DNA of 64,000 nucleotides from an uncultured bacterium (lineage in GTDB: Bacteria; Cyanobacteriota; Vampirovibrionia; Gastranaerophilales; Gastranaerophilaceae): positions 1-64,000 of the forward strand of contig CATLLN010000004.1 of NCBI GenBank assembly GCA_950022695.1. Reading direction: 5' to 3'. The position numbers were made by a program, and so were the translations under genes. Below the pieces are notes generated by a model. The model was not told where the DNA came from. It did not search any database and saw only the letters and a list, made by a program, of their open reading frames with translations. Below are positions 11,188-20,896 of this stretch, piece after piece (position 1 is the first letter of the stretch; each line of letters opens with the position of its first letter).

Positions 11188-11709
11188 ATGGTTGTAGCTA
11201 ATAAAATAGAAAAATTCTTTTCAAACTCTGGTACTAGAAACGAAGTTAGAGAAAGAATTATTGCAGAATTTATTAAAGAAATGCCGGGAACAGGCAATGG
11301 TGATAATCAATCCAAATATTTATATTATGTTGAAACGTTAAATGATGGCAATAGAATTTATTTAGAAAGACCCGCAAATTTACATAATGGTTTTGATTTT
11401 CTTATTAATGTTGAAAATATAAATTTTTCAACAACAAATAGAATAAAGTATAATCCATCGCATGATAATATTTTTAGTGACTTACAAGTTAAAAAAGCTG
11501 AATCGCCTGAGAAATATGCAAAATTATATAAACTCATTGAAGATGTTTATAATTGCGAAGAAATCTCAGAAATAGATTTAAGTTTTGATACTGGATATCC
11601 AGTAGATTTGATACTAAAGGTTGCTAAATGGTTCTTTATTGAACAAGATATACGCTATTGGAATTATTCTGGTCGGGCAATGTTCATGTCTGGGCTCCCA
11701 AAACCTTAA
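11188..11709 (+). CDS. Hypothetical protein embedded in the DpnII R-M locus, opposite strand
   Basis: 173 aa intact ORF between endonuclease and methylase genes. Confidence 0.7.
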   Translation: MVVANKIEKFFSNSGTRNEVRERIIAEFIKEMPGTGNGDNQSKYLYYVETLNDGNRIYLERPANLHNGFDFLINVENINFSTTNRIKYNPSHDNIFSDLQVKKAESPEKYAKLYKLIEDVYNCEEISEIDLSFDTGYPVDLILKVAKWFFIEQDIRYWNYSGRAMFMSGLPKP

Positions 11710-12545
11710 TAATTTTTCACTAAAACTTCTGTAATTTTACCTCTGCCGTCTGCATTTGCATTGATTTGACGGGAAGCAAAAACTTTCTTAATTTTATAGT
11801 TTGCATACAATTCATTTACTAATTTAGTATCTGAATTAGAAAGCATAAATTTAACGCCCATTGAATCCAATTCATCGCAAACCTCTCGCAGTTTAAATTG
11901 CATATCAATATCAAAACCATCTTTTGTGTATGATGTGAAACTTGAAGTCTCATTCAATGGGACATAAGGCGGATCAAAATAAACAAAATCACCTTTTTTA
12001 ACCTTAGTTAAAATTTTTGAGAAGTCCGAACATTTAATTTCAGTCTTTTTTAATAATTCAGAACAATTCAAAAGATTGTTTTCATCAATAATTCGAGGAT
12101 TTTTATAATGACCGAATGGAACATTAAATTGCCCCTGAGAGTTTACTCTATACATTCCGTTAAAACAAGTTCTATTCAAATAAATAAAACGGCTTGCTCT
12201 TTCAATATTTGATAACTCTGAGTATTTTTCAGTTCTATCAATATTTCGAATTTCTAAAAAATATTCTTTTGAAACTTCATGTTTGCTCAAATCTTCAATA
12301 AGTTCATATGCATTATCTCTAACAACTGAGTAAAGGTTTATTAATTCTTCATTCATATCGGAAATATAAGCATTTTCAGGTTGTAGTTCAAAGAATAAAG
12401 CACCGCCACCAATAAATGGTTCAAAATAACGGTTGCATGATTTTGGCATGTTTTTAAGCAGTTCAAACATAAGTTGGCGTTTGCCACCAACCCATTTAAC
12501 AATCGGATATGTTTCACTTTTTAATTGTTCTAAAACTACTGCCAT
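11706..12545 (-). CDS. dpnM: Dam/DpnM-type DNA adenine methyltransferase
   Basis: PIVKWVGGKRQL, FEPFIGGGALFF, YFDPPYVPL motifs. Confidence 0.93.
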   Translation of the reverse strand: MAVVLEQLKSETYPIVKWVGGKRQLMFELLKNMPKSCNRYFEPFIGGGALFFELQPENAYISDMNEELINLYSVVRDNAYELIEDLSKHEVSKEYFLEIRNIDRTEKYSELSNIERASRFIYLNRTCFNGMYRVNSQGQFNVPFGHYKNPRIIDENNLLNCSELLKKTEIKCSDFSKILTKVKKGDFVYFDPPYVPLNETSSFTSYTKDGFDIDMQFKLREVCDELDSMGVKFMLSNSDTKLVNELYANYKIKKVFASRQINANADGRGKITEVLVKNY

Positions 12546-13339
12546 GCTTTATCTTTCTTTAAAAATACTTGCTCAAACCTTTTAACAGAAAGGTCTAAGT
12601 ATTCTTTCTCTAAGTCTATTCCAATAAATTTCCTATCTAACTCTAATGCCATTATACCAGTTGTTGAGCTTCCTGTGAATGGATCTAAAATTAAATCGCC
12701 TTTGTTAGTTGATGCAAGGATTATGCGTCTTAACAATTCTAAAGGTTTTTGAGTCGGGTGCTTACCGAATTCTTTTTCTGAAGGCTTTGGAGTATCTATT
12801 TGCCAAACGGAGCGCATTTGTTTATTTGGCTTTTTAAGAATATCATCGCCCCAATCACCATTTTTCATTGTTTCATAATTGAACGTATGCTTGCCTTTTG
12901 AGTCTTTTCTTGCCCATAATAATGTTTCATGGCTTGCCGTAAAATATCTGCAACTCATATTCGGTGAAGCATTTGGTTTAAACCAACAAATGTCATTCAG
13001 AATTTTAAAACCAGCTTTCTGTAAAGCAAAACCGCAAGCATAGATTGAATGATAAGTTCCTGATATCCAAATTGTACCGTTTGGTTTTAAAACTCTTTTG
13101 CAAGCATTAATCCATTTTTGATGAAATTCAAAATCCTCATCCAAACCTTTGCTTTCATCCCATTTCCCTTTGTTTACAGAAACAACTTTTCCCGATTGAC
13201 AAGTTATTCCTCCATTAGAAAGCATATATGGTGGATCTGCAAAAATCATATCAATAGATTCAGGAGTTGCCCTATTTAAAATTTCAATACAATCACCCTG
13301 AAATAAAGTTATATCGTCTTTTTCATAAAACTTTTGCAT
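12536..13339 (-). CDS. dpnA: DpnA-type DNA adenine methyltransferase
   Basis: MIFADPPYMLSNGG, KHPTQKPLELLRRII, DPFTGSSTTGI motifs. Confidence 0.93.
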   Translation of the reverse strand: MQKFYEKDDITLFQGDCIEILNRATPESIDMIFADPPYMLSNGGITCQSGKVVSVNKGKWDESKGLDEDFEFHQKWINACKRVLKPNGTIWISGTYHSIYACGFALQKAGFKILNDICWFKPNASPNMSCRYFTASHETLLWARKDSKGKHTFNYETMKNGDWGDDILKKPNKQMRSVWQIDTPKPSEKEFGKHPTQKPLELLRRIILASTNKGDLILDPFTGSSTTGIMALELDRKFIGIDLEKEYLDLSVKRFEQVFLKKDKAWQ

Positions 13340-13411
13340 GGGTTAATTATAATATAAAAAAGATATGCATATATCGAATGTAAAGAAATTATTTTATATT
13401 AATATAAGTTT

Positions 13412-15415
13412 TCACCCAGAAATCCAACTATCAGGGACAAGTCTATTCTCTAAAGTCCATTCTTCTAAAGGATTAATGTCATTTATATTTTCTGGATTTT
13501 TCCATACATCAGGTCCTGCATGATCTAAAACTATTATTTGCAAGTTACTATCAGATATTTCTTCCATTTGATAACTTGTACCATTTGCAGCAACTTTTGT
13601 GACAGTCTTTTTAGATTTGTTATCATTTATTGCTTTACACATAATTTTAAACATTTCCCGAACACATTCTAGATCTGAAAATCCTTTATCAATGTCGTCA
13701 GATTTTTTCTCCTTATCAAAGTCAAAATCTTTTGTATGTTGATAATTAACTTTAGGAAAATATACTTGGCTTGGCTGATCAAAGATAATAAAGTTAAAAA
13801 CAGGAGTTTTCTTGTATATAAAATGTTTATGAAGACCTAACATCGTTGCGATATGATAAGCTACCCAATTAGAACCGCTTCCTGTTTCCCATAAAAAATA
13901 GGATTCTGATGAATACTTATTTTTTACTTTAACTGTTAAATCTTCTTTTGAAAAAGAGGCTATTTCATCAAATTCTGCAAAACCAGGCACATAACTGTTT
14001 GATTTATTAACTATAGATATTAATTGTTTTTGCCTTAATTCATCTATGTCAAAATCATATTTAGCAATTTCACTATTTAATTCTTCAATTTGTTGATTTA
14101 TATCATTTTTTTCTGATATTTCATTAATTATTTTTTGAGCACCACCTATGATTTTTACATATAAATCTTGGATAAGAGATTGAGTGCCAACTTTTCCCTC
14201 TAAAATGTCTTTATTTTTTGATAAAATATTTATTTTTTCGGTTTTTTCATTTATTCGTTTCCTTAGTCGATTTAGTTTTGCTTCATATATTCCTTTCCCG
14301 AATATATTTGTATCAATTAATTTATCTTGTACAATTTTTAGATTATTATATAAATTTTCAACATCATCTATTATCATAGTATCAGAAGAGTTCGCTTTGC
14401 AAAAATCTCTTATAAATTCTGCTATTTCCAAGCGAGAACATTTTTCATTTAATTGTTTTCTGTTTTGTTCTTCTATACCCAATAATTCTTCTATATTATT
14501 TCTTTCTTGTTTAAGTGCACGAACTTCAAAATGTAAAGAATCCAATTGATTTATCAAATCTTGGATTTTATTTGCTATTACTTCATTCGCTTCATCGCTA
14601 AATTTAATATCTCCAATATTTTTTTCAGAAATTTGTTTCAATAAAATTTCTATATTCACAGTATCGGTAATATTTATTTCTGTTTGATGTATTAAACCAT
14701 ATTCCATAGCTTTATATAACAAAGGTTCAACTGTTTCTATTTTTCTTTGTATGTATGTTTCATGTCTGTGTTTTTATCTTTGAAATTCTTTTAATTTTTC
14801 CATAAGTTCTTGCTTCTTTAAGCCAGCATATAATTGTTCAGAAGTCATTGCTCCAATAGCGTAATCAAAAATCCTTTTTAAATAAAAACGATATTCAGCA
14901 AGATCCATTTTATATAATAAACAATTAGGATTTGCTACAATGCTTTGTGACTGAAAATTAAATGCAACTAAATCCCTAAAACTAGGATTGCCTTTATTAT
15001 TTTCATTATCATCAACAATTTCAGAAAAAGAAACTCCAAATAAGTTATTGAGATAAATTTTAAATTTATCAAGCTCAGTAATTTGCCATTCACTATCTTC
15101 AATTTCATCAAGATTTTTTGATATTAATGCATAATGAATAATTTTATACTTTTCACCAGAAAATCGTTTAATTAATAGATTTTTATCATCAATTGACAAG
15201 TTTATTGCATATGCACCACAACTATTTGATATTATTCCCTTTGGAATTCTATTATGAGAAGAACATAAACAATAATCTATAATAGGAATAATTGCAGATT
15301 TTCCTGTTTGAGAAGCACCATGTATGATATTTAATTTACCTTTTTGAAAAGAGATAAATTTATGTTCTTTTAAATCTCTTGAGTATATTCCAAATTGTTG
15401 CAGTTGTATATTCAT
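13412..15415 (-). pseudogene. ABC-3C system ATPase (DUF3732, SMC/Rad50-like) interrupted by an in-frame TAA at 14774-14776
   Basis: N-part 14774-15415 with Walker A GASQTGKSA; C-part 13412-14722 with WETGSGSNWVAYHIATMLGLHKHF, IIFDQPSQVYFP, IIVLDHAGPDVW; same frame across the stop. Confidence 0.85.
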
Positions 15416-15909
15416 TATAAATTTACTCCTGTTGAATTAATTAGTTTCATAAAAGCATCTTTATCATTTGCATATAATTCTCCTAATTTATAAGATGCTA
15501 AAAATATATTGTTACTGAATTTTTCTTTTTCAAATGATATATTGCTTTTGAGTTCAATACAGTTTATCCGTGATATTAATTTTGTCCTCAATCCAAATAT
15601 TATGCAAGTTATAGTATATTCTTTAAATGAATCAATAAGATTGTGGAAAGCGCCATATTTTTCCTTTTTATTCAAAATCTTGCTCGATATTAAAGTTTCT
15701 ATTGTTGTAGCACCACCACGTCCGACAGATTTTTTAATTAGTTCTCTTACCTGTTCATTCATAATCATTGGGAGGACAAGAAAAATGTCAAACCAATTAG
15801 GATACTCTTTGTGAATAGAATGATAACCACTTATAAAGGCAACTATTGAAAACGAGCCTAAACCGTGATTCTGCATGCTTGTGCAATATTTACTATATAT
15901 ATCAGTCAT
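15415..15909 (-). CDS. ABC-3C system middle component
   Basis: 164 aa small protein overlapping both neighbours, between effector and DUF3732 ATPase; RELIKKSVGRGGATTIETLISSKILNKKEKYGAF. Confidence 0.75.
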   Translation of the reverse strand: MTDIYSKYCTSMQNHGLGSFSIVAFISGYHSIHKEYPNWFDIFLVLPMIMNEQVRELIKKSVGRGGATTIETLISSKILNKKEKYGAFHNLIDSFKEYTITCIIFGLRTKLISRINCIELKSNISFEKEKFSNNIFLASYKLGELYANDKDAFMKLINSTGVNL

Positions 15910-17074
15910 TATTTACCTCATTTAATAAATTTTTATAATTGGGATGCCAACCTATATTATAATTTTGTGTTTCAGGATTATTATTGGCTAAAAAATTGCA
16001 TACTCCTCTAGCAACTTCACGAGGGTTATCATCAAAAATTGTATTGCCTACTTTTACGCATTTATTTTCTATACTACAATTATATAATCGTTTCCCTTTA
16101 TTAATATCATTTTCCAAACTATGTATAGAAAATAAATATTCACGGTCTTCAAGCCATTTTTCATAAACAGTTCTATACATTTCGTCAAATTCTTTTTTCG
16201 AGAATTTCCCTTTTTCTTCCTCTTTTGCTCTAGTTATCAACCATCGATAATAATCTCTACAGTCAAGTCGCTTTAATTCTTCTTCTCTTTCTATTAAACC
16301 AAGTTGATTATAAAAATATTGACTATGAGCTTGCTCTATATCAAATTCTGAAACATCATCAATGAGTGCCAATTTTAGGTTTTTATTATTATCTAAATAA
16401 TTTCTAAAGTCAGTCTGTAATAAATCAAATTTCCTTATTTTGTCCAATTCTTTATCATAAATTTTTTCATTTATCCAACCTAGCATTTTAATTCTTAACT
16501 CTTCTATATCCCTATTCTCGGAATGAAGTTCGTAAACTTTATCTTTAATATCTTCAAAAAGACCGGTATTCGGGACTTGATATGAGAAATTCCTTATAAT
16601 ATTTATTACAATAGTTTCATTTTGTTCGTCTTTAAATACATCAAAACATTTTTTTATTTTTTGGTTTCTAGATGAAAATTTATTTTTAATTATTTCAATA
16701 CAGTTTTTACTATCTGCATCATTATTAGCATTATTACATATATCAATAAAACTATCTTTTTTTAATTGTTGTTTTCTATTGGAAAAAATTATAAATTGGG
16801 TTCTATTTGTAAATTTATCTGAATTCTCTTTGTATCTATTTATCCAATTTGCAAATGTACACCAAAAATCTTCAGAACAATTTGAAAAAGAAGTTTCTTT
16901 ATCTTTTATTTGTTCTACAATAGTTAATTTATCATCAGAACCCGTAATGGAAATATCATCTTTATTCTCAATCGAAACTATTTTTGCACCTTCAAGAAGA
17001 TGATGTAATGCTCTAGGAGTTTGTATTACATACCCAAAATAACTATTTGGATTTTCTGATGTAGAAATACACAT
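15902..17074 (-). CDS. ABC-3C effector with N-terminal Cap4/DUF4297-like putative dsDNA nuclease domain
   Basis: GYVIQTPRALHHLLEGAKIVSIENKDDISI...LTIVEQIKDKE; operon position. Confidence 0.65.
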   Translation of the reverse strand: MCISTSENPNSYFGYVIQTPRALHHLLEGAKIVSIENKDDISITGSDDKLTIVEQIKDKETSFSNCSEDFWCTFANWINRYKENSDKFTNRTQFIIFSNRKQQLKKDSFIDICNNANNDADSKNCIEIIKNKFSSRNQKIKKCFDVFKDEQNETIVINIIRNFSYQVPNTGLFEDIKDKVYELHSENRDIEELRIKMLGWINEKIYDKELDKIRKFDLLQTDFRNYLDNNKNLKLALIDDVSEFDIEQAHSQYFYNQLGLIEREEELKRLDCRDYYRWLITRAKEEEKGKFSKKEFDEMYRTVYEKWLEDREYLFSIHSLENDINKGKRLYNCSIENKCVKVGNTIFDDNPREVARGVCNFLANNNPETQNYNIGWHPNYKNLLNEVNND

Positions 17075-17202
17075 ACTTCCCTCTGTGAGAAATTATATCA
17101 TGAATATTTTAAATTTTAATCTTTAACATTTTTATATTGTAATAAATATGACATTAGTGCTATTTCCGCTTCTGTTAGTAAAAAACACAACAAAGCAGGT
17201 AA

Positions 17203-18165
17203 TTAATAATTTTTTAAACAATCTTCCAAATATTTTTTATACTCATCTTGCAACAATTTTGGTGCAATGATTTTGCAACCGCTGCCCCATTTGAATACGT
17301 GCCAGATAATTTCTAAGCTTCCACTTGCTTTGAAGGTTACTGTATATGTTCCGTTGTCGTTATATTTCCCCTCTTGGGTCGGATGAAAATTGTATTTTTC
17401 GGCTTCCGGTGCAAGCTCCGGTGAAAACAAGAGTTCAACTTCAAGAGTTTCCCCATGGTAAACCCCAAAAGATTGATTGGTGTATTCTTGTAAGTCAAAA
17501 TCACCTTTATCAAAGATTTTATTTATGAGTTTAAGTCCTTCAAATTTATGTAAAAGATATGTATATATCCCGTCACCTTTGACTTTTTCTTTTGCCACAA
17601 GATAAATCTTTTCACCGTAAATCATTCCGAGAGGTTCAATCAATCGTGTTTTATTGTGATAAATTCCCTCAACCATTTTCGAATGTTGAACAGCATCTCT
17701 AATAACCTCTAATGTTTCTAAACTAATTTTATATTGTGGCATTTGACGAATTGCATAGCCTTCTGTTTGCATATAAAGTTCGATATTTGTTTCAAGAGAA
17801 TTCACATTTTTACGGCTAAACGCTTTAATTTTTTCAACTGTCTTGGAAAGTTCCTCTTTCATTTCTTTGTTTGTGGTTCTACGCTGGCATTGTTCAATAT
17901 TTGCAAGTTCTTTTGGCGTAAACGAAATAAAATTTGAAATTGAATAGTTTATAAATCCCCAGTGCTTTTGAGTGTCGTCGGTTTCAATTTCATCAATTTG
18001 TGGAAATATACAAGTTAAACTATCTCTCATACGCTCTGCTGTTCTGCGTGAGACATTATAGCGTTCTGCAATTTCAGAAATTGTCACCCCTTGAATTTTT
18101 GATGACATAAAAATTGCTAAATCTAAAATATCTGAAACTCGTGAATACCTTGGTTTATCTTGCAT
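17203..18165 (-). CDS. WYL-domain transcriptional regulator with N-terminal HTH
   Basis: VTISEIAERYNVSRRTAERMRDSL HTH; WYL-like core MVEGIYHNKTRLIEPLGMIYGEKIYLVAKEK. Confidence 0.85.
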   Translation of the reverse strand: MQDKPRYSRVSDILDLAIFMSSKIQGVTISEIAERYNVSRRTAERMRDSLTCIFPQIDEIETDDTQKHWGFINYSISNFISFTPKELANIEQCQRRTTNKEMKEELSKTVEKIKAFSRKNVNSLETNIELYMQTEGYAIRQMPQYKISLETLEVIRDAVQHSKMVEGIYHNKTRLIEPLGMIYGEKIYLVAKEKVKGDGIYTYLLHKFEGLKLINKIFDKGDFDLQEYTNQSFGVYHGETLEVELLFSPELAPEAEKYNFHPTQEGKYNDNGTYTVTFKASGSLEIIWHVFKWGSGCKIIAPKLLQDEYKKYLEDCLKNY

Positions 18166-18260
18166 AAATCTCTCCTTTGGAAATTATTATAGCACAATAT
18201 GTCCATATTTGTCGTAACCGTATTTAATAATATAAATAAGAATTACTAAGGAGGCAAAGT

Positions 18261-18842
18261 ATGGACAAAATCAAATTACTAATTCAAGGACGAGAAGAAA
18301 ACACGTATTCAATTCATTACGCTTGCAGTGGTTTCTATTATGGTGGAGCTATTGCTCCGTCAATATGCGCAATTTCTTTAGTAAATTTAAGAACAAAAGA
18401 AGTGTACACATTTGCGCTTCATAATTATATTATTCAAGGTAAATCACTTATAGAAAGTGAACAACAATTGTTAGTTGATTTCGTAAATTTTTATAAAAGT
18501 TTGAATAATCCAATATTTATTCATTGGGCTATGGATAGTTTAGAATACGGTTTTAAGGCTATATTTGCTCGTGCTGAAAACTTTGGAATTTATGATTTTG
18601 ATTTAGGTAAAATGCAAGATATTAATTTAAATAATTTAATCGATTATAATTTAATAAAAAGTTTGGAAATAAATAATTGTAAGCAAATAACGGTTATGAA
18701 TGGTAAAGATGAAGCCATTTGTTTTAACAAACGAGATTTTAATTTGGTTAAATTATTTATAGAAGGAAAAGTTTATGGAATATTGAACTTATTTGAGAAA
18801 TATATTTCTAATGATTTAGTCGATTACGATATTGTTTATTAA
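18261..18842 (+). CDS. Hypothetical protein, divergent from the WYL regulator; possible RNase H/DEDD-like fold
   Basis: SD aaggaggcaaagt; IFIHWAMDSLEYGFKAIFARAENFGIYDFDL. Confidence 0.65.
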   Translation: MDKIKLLIQGREENTYSIHYACSGFYYGGAIAPSICAISLVNLRTKEVYTFALHNYIIQGKSLIESEQQLLVDFVNFYKSLNNPIFIHWAMDSLEYGFKAIFARAENFGIYDFDLGKMQDINLNNLIDYNLIKSLEINNCKQITVMNGKDEAICFNKRDFNLVKLFIEGKVYGILNLFEKYISNDLVDYDIVY

Positions 18843-18924
18843 TATTTTGTATTTATGAATTTTGCGTAAAAAAATAAACAATATATTAACTAATTCGTTA
18901 TATTTATATAGTGGAGAATTATGA

Positions 18925-20091
18925 ATGAAAAAATTTTTGTTGTTAATATTTTTAATTTGTCAAACTATGCCTGTACTTGCATTTGATTTTAATCTAGTTA
19001 TTGATGATAAAGTTAAAACTTGCCAAGCATACACTGACGGATATCAATGTAATGGTGAAGAACCTGTTTATGTAGAAGGGTTTGAGGACTCTTTTATTCC
19101 ATTACATTTGCACGAAAGTACACTTCTTGGTGCCAGTAATTATGCAAAATTATTGGGTTTTGGTGACGTTTATAAAATAGATGATGAATTAATTTATACT
19201 GCAAAAATTTTTAAAAAGAAAAAAGGAGTTCTTATAAATAATCAAGTTTGTAAGTCTGAAGAAAACGGTTATACTTGTGATGAATTACCTCAGAATTATT
19301 TTAATATTTTTATAAGAAATATTCCTTGGAATTTTTCGTTTGCTAAAAACGGGTTAGGATTTTTACCATTGAAAATTACAACAAAAGATTGCAAAGGTTA
19401 TTTTCAGGGTTATCAATGTCCGAATGAAGAACCTGTTTATATTAAAGATTTTTGGAAACATTTTGAACCTTACGTATCTACTTATGATAAAAATGTTAAA
19501 AATCTGATAAATGGAATGTTTAATTGTCATGAATTAAAGTATGGTTACTATTGTCCGGGAAATTTACCTGTAATAAATAAATTATATAAAACCACTACTC
19601 ATCGAGGAATATTTGTAACAAATAAAAATTCCTCTGAAAATAAGAATATATGCAGACACTATACACTTGACGAATATATTGATAGCGGTTATCAATGTAA
19701 AGGTGAAGCGCCAGTTATAACTAAAAGACCAACTAATGTAAAATACACAGGGAAATACAAGCTTCACGGCAAGATTGAAGAGATGCGAAAAGGTATATTT
19801 ACTAATGACGATTTTGTTACTTGTAATCAATACAAAGACGGTTCAGTTTATTGTCCGGGAGAAGAAAACACTCCTAAAAAATATGCAATGACTTACGACC
19901 TGACACCTGAAGAAGCTAGAAAAGCCAAAGAAGAAGCTGAACGAAATATGACAGCAACTGAAAGGCTAAGAGAAAGTCTAAAAAACAGTAATATTTACAT
20001 TAGAGATAATAATGGACAAGGAATAAAATATCACGTAAATCCATATACTATAGATAAAAATACAATAGAATTTGTTCCACGTTGGCCTTAA
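18925..20091 (+). CDS. Secreted protein with six cysteine-pair repeats
   Basis: Signal peptide MKKFLLLIFLICQTMPVLAF; repeats C-x(n)-GYxC-x-GEEPVY. Confidence 0.8.
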   Translation: MKKFLLLIFLICQTMPVLAFDFNLVIDDKVKTCQAYTDGYQCNGEEPVYVEGFEDSFIPLHLHESTLLGASNYAKLLGFGDVYKIDDELIYTAKIFKKKKGVLINNQVCKSEENGYTCDELPQNYFNIFIRNIPWNFSFAKNGLGFLPLKITTKDCKGYFQGYQCPNEEPVYIKDFWKHFEPYVSTYDKNVKNLINGMFNCHELKYGYYCPGNLPVINKLYKTTTHRGIFVTNKNSSENKNICRHYTLDEYIDSGYQCKGEAPVITKRPTNVKYTGKYKLHGKIEEMRKGIFTNDDFVTCNQYKDGSVYCPGEENTPKKYAMTYDLTPEEARKAKEEAERNMTATERLRESLKNSNIYIRDNNGQGIKYHVNPYTIDKNTIEFVPRWP

Positions 20092-20148
20092 GAAAACGAC
20101 CATATTTGTCGCATTATTATTTTAATATTCACATAGAGGTGAAATTAT

Positions 20149-20430
20149 ATGACTAATCATGCCAAGAAAAGAATACTGGAACGATATGGAATTAAATTAA
20201 CAAAAACCGATTTAAAACAAATTTCTGAAGGAATACAAAAAGGATATTACTTTCAAATGCATAGTTATAAAGAAATGTACAAAGCCGGAATTACTGTTAT
20301 TGTTAAATACAACAAGGAATTTTACAAATTAGTATATATTCATTCAGGAACTATAGTAACAGCATTACCTTTTAATAATTCAAAGAACTCAATAGACTTA
20401 ATAAATTTACAAGATATTGCAGATATATAA
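20149..20430 (+). CDS. Small DUF4258/RelE-like protein
   Basis: MTNHAKKRILERYGIKLTKTDL...KEFYKLVYIHSGTIVTALPF. Confidence 0.6.
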   Translation: MTNHAKKRILERYGIKLTKTDLKQISEGIQKGYYFQMHSYKEMYKAGITVIVKYNKEFYKLVYIHSGTIVTALPFNNSKNSIDLINLQDIADI

Positions 20431-20445
20431 CAGAAAGCGGGTTGT

Positions 20446-20871
20446 ATGAATATTAACAGAGCCATAGAAATAATAGATGAAATAAATACAAAGCGAGAAT
20501 TTATTGCTACAACTCTTGGTGGCTTTGGTGAAAATAATTATAAAACTTGTAAGGTTTTTCTAGGAAAAGAAAATCTTTCAATATATTTGATTGAACCAAA
20601 ACTCATATTATTAAAAGAATTCCCAAATAAAGAAGTTGAAGAAGTAAAATTATATCCAATGGAAGAAACAACAGAAATTCCTAACACAAAATCAACAGTA
20701 GGACGTGGTTTATTAGGGTTTTTAATTGGTGATTGGATTGGCGCATTTATTGGAATGGCAACTACTATTTTGCCTGAATATATTACAAAAGATGTTTACA
20801 ATATGTCAATTATTACAAAAAGCGGAACAGTTTGTTTACAAGTTAATGAACAAGAAACTACGGAAGTATGA
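20446..20871 (+). CDS. Hypothetical protein with Gly-rich hydrophobic hairpin
   Basis: GRGLLGFLIGDWIGAFIGMATTILP; good SD. Confidence 0.6.
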   Translation: MNINRAIEIIDEINTKREFIATTLGGFGENNYKTCKVFLGKENLSIYLIEPKLILLKEFPNKEVEEVKLYPMEETTEIPNTKSTVGRGLLGFLIGDWIGAFIGMATTILPEYITKDVYNMSIITKSGTVCLQVNEQETTEV

Positions 20872-20896
20872 CCTATTATATAATAAGGATAAATCT

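Noticed and set aside
20726-20896. Upstream extension of the 402 aa ORF
   Set aside because: Overlaps the 20446-20871 gene in another frame; the better RBS is at 20897
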